Source: Nageia nagi (Eukaryota > Pinophyta). Taken from it: DNA of 64,000 nucleotides. The DNA is taken from positions 31,310,001 to 31,374,000 of the forward strand of contig JBITNC010000002.1 in assembly GCA_050084985.1 (NCBI GenBank), written 5' to 3'. This document shows positions 1-12,023 of the stretch, one piece after another; within the stretch, counting starts at the first letter, position 1, and each line of letters begins with the position of its first letter. Made by a program: the position numbers and the translations under genes. The notes beneath the pieces were generated by a model that saw only the letters and a list, made by a program, of their open reading frames with translations, did not search any database and was not told where the DNA came from.

Positions 1-202
1 ATATACTAAGGAGGTATTATCATTTGAAGATGTCTATTATTATGTAATTGATGTGATGTAAAGGAGGTTGCCCCCTCGAAGTGGCTTATTACAAAGGAGG
101 TTACCCCCTCGAAGTGGCTTATTACAGATTTTATCTCTTATTCAATGCATTGAGCTCTCTCTTTGGTGATTTTATGCTATTTTGGGAACTTTGTTCATAA
201 CA
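1..202 (+). repeat. 5' LTR of D2, 3' portion
   Basis: Matches the 3' LTR at 2369-2569 almost base for base, with few substitutions and one deleted C in the downstream copy. It ends in CA at 201-202, directly before the primer binding site. The first ~120 bp of this LTR lie left of the window. Confidence 0.9.
60..125 (+). repeat. 33-bp tandem duplication inside the D2 LTR
   Basis: Two adjacent 33-bp units (60-92 and 93-125) differ by one base. Each holds the core CCCCCTCGAAGTGGC. The same duplication is present in the 3' LTR at about 2430-2494, so it predates this insertion. Confidence 0.9.
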
Positions 203-218
203 TTTGGTACCAGAGCAG
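203..218 (+). other. Primer binding site of D2 (tRNA-iMet type)
   Basis: TGGTACCAGAGC at 205-216 directly follows the LTR end. It differs by one base from the usual plant TGGTATCAGAGC site complementary to the 3' end of initiator tRNA-Met. It marks the start of minus-strand DNA synthesis. Confidence 0.85.
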
Positions 219-1296
219 ACGATTCTAGGGTTTCACAGCTCAAAACTAGTCATTGTGGCATTTTCACTACCAATTTTTTTTCGGGAGGATTTAGATTCTG
301 AAATTTATTGGGTTTTTTGAAGACATACCGAGGACATTTCAGTTAAAATTTCAGCTCCTAATTCACTATATTTTTTACGTTACACTCAGGGAAGTTAAGG
401 TTTGTGACTAGTCTCAAAAGTAGGTCTGAAACAGGTGTTCTAGCTAAAAAGGGTATATCTGAAGTTTTACAGCTCCAAACTAGGTGATACCTATTGGATT
501 GGTTAGGTTATATACTGAAGTTTATTTGTTACAATTTTCAAGGTCTGAGAATAAACAGGTGACACAAGGCACTTCATACAAGTTCGCTCTTCAAAAAAAT
601 CCAAAAATCAGCACATTTTGGGAAAATTGTAGTCATTTCCTCTTGGACTATCAGAATTTGATGAAATCTATGGCATTGAAAAGAAGACATCTGAGGCTAC
701 CATAGGTAGAAATTTCAAACTCTAAAGGGCTGAAATTTCATATTTACATCAGTTGGAAGGTTGGACAATAGAACAGTCTCCAAATCATGATTTAAAAAGG
801 TACAATTTATTTATTTATTTCTTTAAATTTGCATATATTTTGATTGGAAGGTCTATTTGGGGTGATTCATAAGCTATTGGAAAGAAAATAAAGACTAGAT
901 TCTTTTAGGTATAGATGTGTTCTAGCATCTTTAAACATAGGAGCTATCGTTACTTTGCCAGCACTGCATCCCGAGGAATTGTGGTCTCCTACAACGTACT
1001 CGCAGTATATCGCTTAGGCCACTGTTGGATTCTCTCACGTACCTTTGAGTATATAGAGAGGCCATCATGCTCATGCACGTACATGGTATATAGAGAGGTC
1101 CTTTAGGATTCCCTCACGTACCGTGAGTATATTAGCAAGGGCCCTTTTCAAACGGTTGTGCATTAGACAGCACTAACACAGAATTGAGCTCCCACGTACC
1201 TTGCGTATATAGGGAGACCCCTAGAATCCTGAAACCAACCAAGTTAACCTTTTGATCATATAGGAAATTCCTACTCCATAGTAATACTTAGTCAAA
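219..1296 (+). other. Leader of D2 with repeated ACGTAC/TATATAG motifs
   Basis: Untranslated leader between primer site and gag. Homologous sequence lies upstream of gag in element D (about 40.9-42.0 kb, reversed). Between about 1010 and 1230 a motif of the type ACGTACC..GAGTATATAG recurs four times or more at 50-70-bp spacing (near 1037, 1077, 1116 and 1195). The short ORFs here at 484 and 915 have no recognisable product. Confidence 0.75.
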
Positions 1297-2223
1297 ATGC
1301 CACCCAAAAAAATTGCTACACCAACTAAACCTCTAGAGGGTTCATCCATGACTATAGCAGAAAGTAAAGACATATTCTTTCGAATATCCCAAGTGGAAGA
1401 ATTGGTTAAAGAGTGTGTAAAAAAGGGTGATATGGAGGAATTAAAAAGGGATTTGACAAAAGAGTTGGCAAATAAAATGGATCAATATATGGAAAAGATT
1501 TTTCAACTCATACAAAACCCAGAAGTAAAGATTCCTAAAGATGTTGATATGGCCCAGGGTTATCAGGTAAATAATGATATTATTCAAGGAGATAAACCCT
1601 TCATTAATAAGCCTAATTCAGGAGGATATGCTTCTACTGATGGAAGTAATCAAGCATGGTTCTCAAGGGGAATCCAAATCCCCAAGATCGACATGAGGAA
1701 GTTTGATGGAAGGGACCCCATCACTTGGATATTTCAAATGGAGCACTTTTTTGATCTACACCAAGTACCAACATCACAAAAAGTAACTATTGCATCCTTG
1801 TATCTAGAGCCTGAGCAGGTTGTATGGTACCAATGGATTTGTGAACGTAAAAAGGGTTCTATTATATCTTGGTCCATTTTTACAGAGGAACTGATAGCCT
1901 ACCATGAGGATGTTAAGAATAATTCCTTCTTTACTCAATTGATAAATCTAAGGCAAGAAGGTTCAGTGATGGAGCACATTCAACAATTTCAAAAGTTGAG
2001 TCTTAAAGTGAAGGATATACCAGATGATAGATTGTTGGATCTCTTTATGGGAACCTTAAAGGATAAAATTCAACATGAGGTGCATCTATGTGAACCAACA
2101 TCCTTAGAGATGGCTTTTAGGATGGCAAGGAAGGTTGAAAGTAAAAATATGGCAATGGCTGAATATTCCACATGGGAAGATGAGAAATTTCTACAGAAGC
2201 ATCCAGAACTACTAAAATGTTGA
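1297..2223 (+). pseudogene. D2 gag fused in frame to the chromodomain tail
   Basis: An open frame of 308 codons starts at MPPKKIATPTKP. Residues about 110-290 form a retrotransposon gag domain (WIFQMEHFF, LYLEPEQVVWYQW, LINLRQEGSVMEHIQQF, FRMARKVESKN), the capsid part of a Ty3 element. After residue ~288 the frame runs straight into TWEDEKFLQKHPELLKC, which in D (36387-36440, - strand) is the extreme C-terminus of integrase behind its chromodomain. Zinc knuckle, protease, RT, RNase H and integrase core are missing. The frame is open and could in principle give a gag-like protein able to be packaged in trans. I see no sign of host function. The start fits the position and context of the D gag start. 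Confidence 0.85.
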
Positions 2224-2235
2224 GGACAACATTTT

Positions 2236-2251
2236 TTGAAGGAGAGGGGCA
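2236..2251 (+). other. Polypurine tract of D2
   Basis: The purine-rich run TGAAGGAGAGGGGCA lies directly before the TGTTAGG start of the 3' LTR. The same tract flanks the 3' LTR of D on the other strand. It primes plus-strand synthesis. Confidence 0.85.
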
Positions 2252-2571
2252 TGTTAGGTCCCTATACATTATTATTGTTAGGTCGGCTATGGTTATTATT
2301 ATTTCCTTACATTATTATTGTTATGTCGGCTAGTGTCCTTTCATTGTAGTGGCACCCCTTGGACTCCTATATATACTAAGGAGGTATTATCATTTGAAGA
2401 TGTCTATTATTGTGTAATTGATGTGATGTAAAGGAGGTTGCCCCCTCGAAGTGGCTTATTACAAAGGAGGTTACCCCTCGAAGTGGCTTATTACAGATTT
2501 TATCTCTTATTCAATGCGTTGAGCTCTCTCTTTGGTGATTTTATGCTATTTTGGGAACTTTGTTCATAATT
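2252..2571 (+). repeat. 3' LTR of D2
   Basis: Begins TGTTAGGTCCC and ends near 2569-2571; the final CA seen in the 5' copy is altered here to TT. About 320 bp. A TATATATA sequence near 2369-2378 is the likely promoter, followed by the 33-bp tandem duplication. The start resembles the D LTR (TGTTAGGTCCCC) but the middle differs. Confidence 0.87.
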
Positions 2572-3934
2572 TAACCCATTTACATTGGATATAATTTAAC
2601 CCATTTTCACAATAAATATTCTTGATGTTATAAAATGAATTATTTAATAAATAATAATTCATTTTTAGGCATCTACACCATGTAATCATGAAGTTGTTCC
2701 TTTTTATTTTAAACTTAATATAGATCTATGATAGTTCCAATTTTCCACAATCCTATCCAAATCCTATATAATCAACATGATATCATAAAAATATGCTAAT
2801 AATACTCTACACCTTATGCAAACATATTTGATATTTTATCTTTCTTTAAAATAAAAGGAGAAAAACTCATCATAGCATACTTTTTTGATAAGTATAGTGA
2901 TTTCACACCAAATCATTTTAGCATACTAATCTCAGTCATAGAATAAGACATGGACATAAATAAGATAAACACATTTCTTATTTCCTAGTATAAAAATCTA
3001 ACATAATTTTCACTTATGGATTTAAGCACTTGTCAATCATTAGACACGCCATCTAATCAAGTCAAACCACTAAAGGATTTTAATTTCTAATTTGGATAAT
3101 TTTGAACTAAAGTTTTTGAAGCAATCAACCAACTATAAGGTTTACTTCATTAAGTCATATATAGTGTATGCTACCAATCTTTTGGTCCACTTCATACTTT
3201 TGTATTTTCTAATTGAATCCATGAACACAACATATATTATTGAGTGATTGACTCACTCTAGGTTGTGATTCTCCCAAGTTGTAGTAACTCAATTGGTATA
3301 TCCAATATATATGCTTATATACCAAGAATGCAGTCACTCCCCATGAATGATTCCCTAAATATATGTTGGAAGTCATAAAGCTTTACATCATTCAATCCAA
3401 ATCAAAATTAAATGAATACTCATGGATATTCCCAAATGCTTATGATCAACTCTCATAGATATATACCCTCTATGGGTTACCCTCATGGTTAATCGATGTA
3501 ATGTCTCTACAAAGACAACTTTGTGTTCAATATTCCAAAAAACTCAATATTTCCAAGATAGTATGATCCTCCTACACCATACCTATCAATTTACTAACCA
3601 AATAGTATGGTCCTTATACACTATAACTATCAAATTTTCATGTTAGGACCATACCCTAAGGTTCTTAGATTCACATAATTCCTTGGTATTTCAAGTTTTT
3701 TTTTTTATGATAAAATAGGTTGACTAGACCAAGTTTACACATTAAATCTCCATTACCAAAGTTGATAAAGTAAGTACAAAATTAAAATGTTAATAACATC
3801 ACATCATTCCTATATCTACTTATGCGATCAAGTGGTTTGTCAAGCATTAGGTTCTCATCTACTTTTACAAAGTTTAGATATTATAAACTATTAGGTTGGA
3901 CTTTCTATCATAAGTAAAAGAAAGACCTAATAAT
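2572..3934. other. AT-rich stretch without genes
   Basis: No coding frame of any length on either strand and no recognisable retrotransposon domain. Its last 227 bp (3708-3934) recur at 35815-36045 together with the start of the LTR that follows. The rest is unassigned. Confidence 0.6.
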
Positions 3935-4161
3935 TGTTGGAATGTATAATGCATTATTGCAAAGGTTTTGTAATAATATTCTATGTAAGTTCACTAATAC
4001 TTAAGGGTATCATTTGATACCATAAGTATTTAAGTGAATATAATAATATAACTTGTCCTACACTCCATGTCATGAGCATGTCCCTTGGGTAAAAGGATGT
4101 GCATGTCATGCTTTTGTACATTGGATAAAAGGGTGATTCAAAGAGAGATTTTGGCTTATAA
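3708..4161 (+). repeat. Dispersed segment: flank plus 5' part of copia LTR
   Basis: This ~454-bp stretch is closely matched at 35815-36262. It contains 227 bp upstream of the B' LTR and the first ~227 bp of that LTR. Because a match spans both flank and LTR, the two copies share one origin rather than being separate insertions. The second copy forms most of the D 3' LTR. Confidence 0.8.
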
Positions 4162-4434
4162 ATATAAAGATCTCTCTTTGTGATTACACACCAATTGTGA
4201 AGTAAAGTTATGCTATAGAATAGTGCTTAGAAGTTGAGATTAGGAGGATTTTAAAAGAGTTGTATTTGCGAATGAAGTAAAGATCTAGTCAGTGGATGTA
4301 CTCCTGGTTGGAGGAACCACATACATCTTGTGTTACATTGTGAGATTGCTTTTTGAGTTTGTTAGAAGTGAATTGTGATCTTTCATGTGATCTTGGGAGT
4401 TTAGAGTTGATTATGTTATAGTTAAGTTCTCTCA
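3935..4434 (+). repeat. 5' LTR of copia element B'
   Basis: 500 bp from TGTTGGAATG to TTCTCTCA, followed by a tRNA-Met primer site. It shares layout and stretches with the LTR of element B: the same start, a hairpin in U3 (3990-4036), a CCCTTGGGT block, a TATA box (TATAAATA near 4158) and the GTGGATGTACTCC block. It is a diverged member of the B family. No matching 3' LTR is present; the element is truncated after 25.7 kb. Confidence 0.82.
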
Positions 4435-4450
4435 TTTGGTATCAAAGCTC
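4435..4450 (+). other. Primer binding site of B'
   Basis: TTTGGTATCAAAGC directly after the LTR; one base different from the tRNA-iMet complementary consensus TGGTATCAGAGC. Confidence 0.82.
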
Positions 4451-4846
4451 CTTGGAGGCTCATCTTCATATCCTTTAGGTGGAAGCTCTTCTTCATCAAC
4501 ATTCTTGAAGGTTCTTCATCTTCTTTGGAGCTTTACTTTTCTTATTTGAGATAAAATAATATAGAGGTATAACCCCCTATTTTTTTTTCATTTTTTGATA
4601 CTAACATTCTTTTATGATTATGTTAGTTCAACTCTTAGAATATTTTATTGCTCATTTTTGTTCTATTAACAATTTTTTATAAGTAATTGGGCAATAATAC
4701 ATGATGGTCAAATAGCATTTTTTTTACCTCCTATATTATATGCAATTTTTTTTAATTGCTATAATTTTTTTAAAGATAAAAGGTTATTATACAAAAGTAT
4801 TTTTTTAACATTAATCTTTAAAAAAAAAGTTTGTTAAACAATTTTG

Positions 4847-5037
<191 letters not shown>

Positions 5038-7187
5038 AAGTCATTTTGTTTGGAAATAAAATTATACTTTTTTTTAAAATAAGGGGAAGGATTTGTTTTT
5101 TCAAAATAAACAAAGTTTTGTTTTTAATTTTTTTTTAAATAAATAATTTAGAGGGAGGAAGGAGCTAAGTCCTTTAGTTAAACCTCCTCCCGTTCTACCC
5201 TTTTGCTCATTCGATAATGCCACCTCTAGTAGCACTTTGCCTTACTGCAAAATAGTGGCACGACCTCCCTTAGACCACACATCAACCATTGCCACCTCAC
5301 TCCCTGCTTCTTGATGGAATCAATCAAGCAAGCAGGTAGAACCTTGTGTCCATTTTTGGCCTCCCTCATGCAATCTAATGGTGATCTCTCGATGGTGGTT
5401 GCCTAGCCATCTTCCCTTAATCCCTTGATCATGCCTTACCATCCCTTTATTCTCCTCACCAACCACCTATTCTCCTCCTAGCACCTCCTCTCTTTCTATA
5501 CCTCATGAATCATTTAAGACCCTAGCCTCTTCTTTTGTGCAACCTCCAGGGTTGGGGTGATGTCTGATGGGGTGAACTATTGGTGACCCTCATGTGCAGC
5601 CTCCACCTCTCTTCATTCCACCCTTCTCCTCTTACAATGGTTATTTAGTAATCCAACTCCCTTTGCTCCTAAACCCTATATATATTTTTTTTGTAGAGTC
5701 TTTTTTTTTCAAAAAAAATGCACCCCTCCTTTTTTAATCAGTCTCATTTAATTTTTTTTTGGGTTGCTCGCATGCTTTATTTTTCCATCTAAAGGGGCTA
5801 TCATTTAATGGCTTAATTCATGCATTTTTTGTTATTTATTACAAGGCATGATTTATTTAATACTCCCCTTCCATAAACATTAATTTCTCAAAATCTTATA
5901 CTCCAAATTTAAAGCTTTGTAATGATGTTGCACTAGAGTGAAGTAGATGGACAAATTTGCATTAATGGTTGAGTAAGATATCATCATTACTCTTAAAAGT
6001 ATCTTTGAAACATGTGAGCTCTCTAAATGTTACATTTTTAGTTGCTTACATTAAAATATGTCTTATATCCTAATGTTATTAAGGAGGATGTTTTTTTTTA
6101 TCTTGAAATAAATTTTTTTTTGCACCTATTACAATAAAGATACTAGTGCAAAATTTAGGTAATCAAATTTTTTAGTATCTATTGAATGTGGAGCATCTTA
6201 AATTTTTTTTTAAGTAAACAAGGGGGAATTTTATTATTGTTTTTATTTTTTTACTTAAAAACAAAAGATTAGAATGCATACCTCTTAAAATATTAAAATT
6301 TCTTAGATGCATGACTAGATTTTTTGATATCTCTCTAAAGCATTCATTTTTTATGCAATGTTAATAAACTTATGCAAACTCAGAAATGATGCATAATTAT
6401 GCTTAGTAATTAAATTTTATGCATGCCTAATACTTATTTGTTAAGTTAATATATTCTTATGCTTAAATGATGCATGTTTAATACTTAAATGTTTAAATTA
6501 ATAAAACATGATTAGAACTTAATTTTTGGTGATAAATGTTTAAGGACTTAAAATTTAAGTCAAATAATGCATGCTTATTACTTAAAATCTTAAGTTATGA
6601 TGCAATCTAATTCTTTATGTAAGAATGGACTTTTGCAAAATAAGGATTGATGTAATATTTTCCTTTAGGGGTTGGTAAACAAAACTCATTGGACATTTAG
6701 GTTTCAAATCTTGAATGGATGATTTTTTATGCTTTTTTACTTCATATTTAATATTTTGATTTATTTTCTTATGTAATCAAATTGTAAACATTGATATGAG
6801 CAACCCTTTAAAATAAATACATTTGCACATGCATTCTGCAACATGACTTGTTTGGAGAGTCATGAGGTGAGGATAGGAAGACTGGAGCCTTTAAATTTGA
6901 TGATCCAAGTGATGAAAAGTTCATGCTTTTCAATTGACCCTAAGTCCTCTATTAGTCTAGACATAACTCCAATAGGTGGATAGGCATGTGTGTAGTGATA
7001 CCACATGTTTGCATGTCCATTCAGGGATATTATCCTGATAACCTAAGAGGACAACTTAAAACTTAATCAAGATTAATAATTTGATCAATCCAATATACAT
7101 CATAACCTTGGAAAATAATAAGTACTTCTCATTGTGAGAAAGTATAAAACTAACGAAGGCAAACTAGTTGAGGATTGGTAGTACTTA

Positions 7188-7192
7188 GGATC
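7188..7192. other. Target-site duplication of A, left copy
   Basis: GGATC directly before the TG of the left LTR, matched by GGATC at 25236-25240 after the CA of the right LTR. Confidence 0.93.
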
Positions 7193-9204
7193 TGTTGGAC
7201 TTCGAGTGACACTGAGAGGGGGGTGAATCAGTGTATAAAAAATGATCAATTTAACCTTCTTAAATAAAGATAGATTAAAAGCCAGAGAAAATTGAGCAAG
7301 CACACCAAGTACATCACACAACACCAGATATAATGAGGTTCATCGGATTGGCTACATCCTCGAAAATGACTGCTTGGACTCCAATCCAAATCCAGTCATT
7401 ACAGAAAGCTTACAGATTCACAGCACCAACTATGAAGGATAGCACCAACTACCACTTTAAAAAATAGCAGCACCTACTGCTTGGAACACCAATTCCAACT
7501 CTCAAGCACCCACTTGATACAACATTCAAAAAGGAGGAAAGAATACAGTTCTAGAAGACCCTCAATGGTCTAGCTCTAATGCTCATTATTTTATCTCTGC
7601 ACACAGCTCCAAAGTAACACAGTTAAACAATCACTATCCTCACTACATATTCATTTGCTCACTTCACATACTCCTGATACTCCCCTCTTCCACGCTATTC
7701 CCTCTCCTTCCACACATTCTCTACACGCCTCATACTCCCCTCTTTCACACTATTACCTCTCCACCCACACTTCACTTCTCACCCTTTTTCACTCCATCTA
7801 CCATACACTCAAAAAATCGTTACACATCAAGAAAGCCCCCTACGAATCTGTTCCTGTCATAACACGTTATCAAAAACAAACTAAAAAGGAATCTTTATTT
7901 GTAACTACTCTTGCACTAAGAGAGTTCACTATCCGAGACTGCAACTGCTGTAACTGATGAACGCTCCTATTGCTCAAACAGAGTTATTCAGATAAGTACA
8001 ACTCTTTCTCCACTAATTTTAGATATTTGATAGTATCTGATTATTTCTGATAATCCTGGACTCTTTTCTTCTTCATAATGGTAGTTCTGGGTTTCTCTTG
8101 CCTTAGTTTCGGAGTCTCTTTCTATAGCCTAGAGATTGACTAGCTTACCGGATGTTTATTGTATTCACCATGATGTCATCATCTCCAAACTTCAGAAGAG
8201 AGTTCCAAGATATCTACGTGGCCTACTAGCTTACCGAATGTTTATTGTATTCACCATGATGTCATCATCTTCGAACTCCGAAAGAGAGTTCCAAGATATC
8301 TGCGTGGCCTTTCAAACTTTTCAACACCAACTGCTAACATCATCTTCTCTGGACTCTGGAAGTAGAGTAAAATGCTTCCTGCAATGTCCACACCATGATG
8401 TCATCATCTCTAGACTCTGGAAGAGAGTTCCAAGGTATTTGCGTGGCCTTCCAGACTTTTCAACACCAACTACTAACGTCATCTTCTTCGGAATCTGGAA
8501 GTAGAGTAAAATGCTTCCCACGATGTTCGTGCTAATGTCATTTCCAGAAAAAAGAAACTTAAAGATGTGATCTAACTTCTCACTATCCTTGTCACTTTCG
8601 AGATATTCTATTTACTGGCTCCGGCTATTTGATCTCTCTTTACTATTCTCATCTCTACATTTTGAAATGTTTTACTCACTGGCTCCAATTATTTGATCAC
8701 TCCTTGCTAACCTCATCATCTTCGGGACCCGATTTCATTCAAAAATGTGAACGTTGTTCTCCCCGTGACATCATCTTCATGCTTTCGGAATGCTCTACTC
8801 ACTTTCTCTGGAACCTAGTTTTTTTCACAACTGAGCTTTTATCATTTCATTTCGGAATGCTTAATCTACTGACTTCGGCCTTTTTAATCACCCCTTGCTA
8901 ACCTCATCATCTCCGGAACCTGATTTCATTCAAAAATGTAAGCATCGTTCTTCCTATGATGTCATCTCTTCCCTCCAGAATGTTTTACTTATTAGCATCG
9001 GCTATTTGATCGCTCCTTGTTGACCTCATCACTTCCGGGCTTCGATTTTGGGTTAAGACCCGAAATCGTTGACATCATCTCTTCCGAAATGCTTTATTTA
9101 CTAACCCCAGCTTTTCAATTCTCCTTGCTGACCTCATCACCTTCGAAACCTGATCTTTACCAAAACCACGTGTTGACAACAATGATAATCACACATGCTC
9201 AACA
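7193..9204 (-). repeat. 3' LTR of A
   Basis: 2012 bp, TG...CA. The first ~110 bp differ from the other LTR at about four sites, mostly transitions, so A is clearly older than B. The LTR holds an 86-bp tandem duplication (8141-8226 and 8227-8312) and about a dozen degenerate TGATGTCATCATCTCCGG-like motifs between 8170 and 9140. ORFs at 7655, 8136, 8629 and 9017 are non-coding by position and content. Confidence 0.92.
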
Positions 9205-9219
9205 CTCTCCCCCTTTGGA
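9205..9219 (-). other. Polypurine tract of A
   Basis: On the minus strand, CCAAAGGGGGAGAG directly precedes the TGTTGAGC start of the 3' LTR. Confidence 0.85.
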
Positions 9220-9418
9220 ATTATTGGCAACACCACTTGATCAGACACCAGCATCGGGACTTTTCTCTCCCCCTTTGTCAATAATAACAAAGGGCATTTA
9301 CAGACTCCCCCTAAGTCCATACATGACATTCTCAGGAAATCAGTAGTATGCATACAAAAACAAGATACACAGAAGCAATATAGGAAGGAAAAAATAAACA
9401 CTCCCCCTGAGAATGTGA

Positions 9419-10100
9419 CGTCTAGAACTAGCTAATGCTTGGGAAGGACAACAACTCCTAGCTTGTTTCGAAGATATTCGAAGACATCTTTGGGCAAAGG
9501 CTTTGTAAAGATGTCTGCTACTTGCTCTGTGGTTGGAATAAAATCCAACTGTACTTCTCCTTGCGCCACTCTTTATTTTAGAAAGTGATATCTGATTGCA
9601 ATATGCTTTGTTCATGAGTGCATAACAGGATTTTTTGATATATTAATTGCACTTATGTTATCACAAAGAACTGATATGGGCTCGTTAATCTGTATACCAA
9701 AATCTTTTAGCATCTGCTTCATCCATAGAATCTATGTGTAGTAAGAAGTTGCTGCTATATACTCTGCTTCTGCTGTAGATAGGGATACTGAGTCTTGCTT
9801 TTTACTATGCCAGCCAACAAGATTATTACCCAAATAAAATGCTCCTCCACTGGTGCTCTTCCTATCATCCATGCATCCTGCCCAGTCTGCATCTGAAAAG
9901 GCAATAAGTGTAAATTCCTTTCCTCTAGGATACCATAAACCATATTCTATTGTACCTTTGAGATATCTGAATATTCTCTTTACTGTAGTAACATGTGTTT
10001 CTTTGGGATTTGCTTGAAATCGACCAACCATACATACTGCTTGAAGAATATCCGATCTAGTAGCTGTCAAATATAATAAACTTCCAATCATTGACCTGTA
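9419..10100 (-). pseudogene. A: end of RT and RNase H domain
   Basis: Minus-strand frame with SMIGSLLYLTATRSDI (end of RT), GFxD-type motif FSDADWAG, KSTSGGAFYLG, WHSKKQDSVSLSTAEAEYIAA and, after a stop near 9736, the tail SKNPVMHS and [14 protein letters not shown]. These are the copia RNase H motifs with the catalytic D..E..D. A stop replaces a glutamine codon in the region T-Q-ILWMK, and further stops lie near the end. It removes the RNA strand during reverse transcription in the active family. Confidence 0.88.
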
Positions 10101-11561
10101 TTATGTTTGATCTACTGTTGGTACTTTATCATCCTTGCTTAATTTGCAGCCTGTCGTCATAGGGGTGCTCACACGTTTACAATCTTCCATGGTAAACTTC
10201 TTCAGCATCTCCTTAACATACTTGGTTTGAGAAATGAACATGCCATTCTTCAACTGATTGATTTGTAAGCCGAGAAAAAATGCAAGCTCACCTATCATAG
10301 ACATCTCGAATTCTGTTTGCATGTTGTCAGCAAGATTTTTACATAGCTCATTCTTGCTTCCTCTAAAAATTATATCATCTACATAGACAACAATAATTAG
10401 CTGATTTTCTTTTTCTGATTTAATGTATAAATTGCTATCCACCATTCCTTTTCTAAAGCCTTGCTGCTGAAGATATGTATCAATCCTGGAGTACCATGCT
10501 CGAGGTGCCTGTTTTAAACCATACAGAGCCTTCTTTAGTTTGCATACTAGATTAGGATTCTCTCCCAATTGGAAACCATCTGGCTGTTCAATATAGACTT
10601 CTTCCTTAATTTTGCCATTTAGAAAGGCTAATTTTACATCCATTTGATAAACTTTAAAGTCTTTATACACTGCAAAAGCTAAAAACATGCGAATAGCTTC
10701 TAATCTGGCCATAGGTGCAAAAGTTTCTTCAAAATCAATTCCTTCAACTTGAGCATATCCCTTGCAGACAAGTCTAGCTTTATTTCGAACCACTATCCCA
10801 TCTTCATTCAACTTATTGCGAAAAATCCACTTTGTGCCAATCACATTTTTGTTGGCTGGTCTAGGAACGAGTTCCCATGTTTCATTCTTTTCAATTTGAG
10901 TGAGTTCTTCCTCCATTGCTTTCATCCAGCTTTCATATTGGCTAGCTTCTGAGACATTTTTAGGCTCTATATTGGATAGGAGAGAATAGGTGCGTGAAAC
11001 CCCTCTGCAAGTTTGGATGCCTGTATGAAACTCACCGATGATTTGCTCTTGTGGATGATCCTTATGCCATCTATTTGGTGGAGTTTTTGAATTTTCATCT
11101 TCTTCCGACTCATTTTCTGAAACACTATTTGGGTTACTTGGCGAATTTGAATCTTCCGGTTTCTTTACTTGTGATTGCTGTACAGGAGGCTTAGATTTAT
11201 TTTTATTCGTTCTGTCTTCTTCAATTGAATCTTGATAGGTAGGAAGATCATCATCATCATTTCTCTTGGGAAGATCTCTTTGCTCATCAACACAAAAATC
11301 AACACTATCAACGATTATTTTTGTCCTTTTATTGTAACACCTGTATGCTTTGCTCTTCGAAGAGTAACCAAGAAAGATACCTTCATCAGATCTATCCTCA
11401 AACTTTCCTAAATTTTCTTCTATTCTCTTGATATAGCATTTACTGCCAAAGATCTTGAAGTGCCTCACTGTAGCTCTTCTTCCAAACCATAATTCATATG
11501 GTGTTCTATCCTCATGTGGTCGCATCATACATCTATTTTGAATATGCACTGCAGTATGCAC
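10101..11561 (-). pseudogene. A: integrase C-terminal part and reverse transcriptase
   Basis: A 486-codon open stretch. The start ([27 protein letters not shown], split here: [16 protein letters not shown]) is the copia integrase C-terminal GKTPYE-type region, followed by an acidic linker with SEEDENS. RT begins at about residue 220: [67 protein letters not shown] and the catalytic VYVDDIIF. The stretch is joined on both sides to the rest of pol by single stops (near 11570 a TGG to TAG change; near 10098 a TAA). Confidence 0.92.
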
Positions 11562-11570
11562 TGCTTCTTT

Positions 11571-12023
11571 CTAGAACCTATCAGCAACCTTGCTTTCTAT
11601 CAGCATGGTTCGAGCCATTTCTTGTACTGCTCTATTTTTTCTTTCAACTACTCCATTTTGTTGTGGAGTTCTTGCTGCAGAGAATTGTCTTTTAATTCCG
11701 TGTTGTATGCAAAACTCAATAAACTCATCAGAAGTGAACTCACCTCCTCTATCTGAGCGAAGACATTTAATTCTCCTCTCTATATAATTTTCTACTTGAT
11801 TTTTAAATGCTTTGAACATTTCAAAAGCTTTAGATTTATGTTTCAAAAATTGCACCCAAGTCATTCTTGAATAATCATCTATGAACAGAATAAAATACTT
11901 ATCTCCATTGACGCTTTGTGTTCTCATTGGTCCACATAGGTCGGTGTGTATGATTTCCAATGGTCTGCTTGTGTGATATTCTTTCACTTTGAACTTTACC
12001 CGAGTTTGCTTTCCCTTTGGCAT
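11571..12023 (-). pseudogene. A: integrase catalytic core
   Basis: Copia rve core: IIHTDLCGPM (first Asp), FIDDYSRMTW, LRSDRGGEF (second Asp), TPQQNGVVERKNR (catalytic Glu). All three acidic residues are present. The open frame ends with a TAG where tryptophan is expected before KEAVHTAVH. It follows the pre-integrase domain after a one-base frame change near 12000. Confidence 0.92.

Larger units (their letters stand above)
1..2571 (+). mobile_element. Ty3/chromovirus element D2, internally deleted
   Basis: Order on the + strand is 5' LTR (left end cut by the window), tRNA-Met primer site, about 1.1-kb leader, gag, chromodomain tail, polypurine tract and 3' LTR. The region from the gag zinc knuckle through protease, RT, RNase H and most of integrase is missing. 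The related element D at 35.8-42.2 kb on the other strand still has these parts and gives the reference order. D2 is therefore a non-autonomous deletion derivative. The 5' target duplication lies outside the window, so the site cannot be checked. Confidence 0.88.

Noticed and set aside
3708-4434. A 727-bp copia LTR starting at TGATAAAATAGG (3708)
   Set aside because: Alignment with the B LTR sets the start at TGTTGGAATG (3935); the upstream 227 bp are flank shared with 35.8 kb.
7655-9346. ORFs in the A LTR (7655, 8136, 8629, 9017) and their copies at 15021, 24660, 25048
   Set aside because: They lie in LTR sequence, are Ser/Thr/Leu-rich low-complexity frames, and are repeated only because the LTR is.
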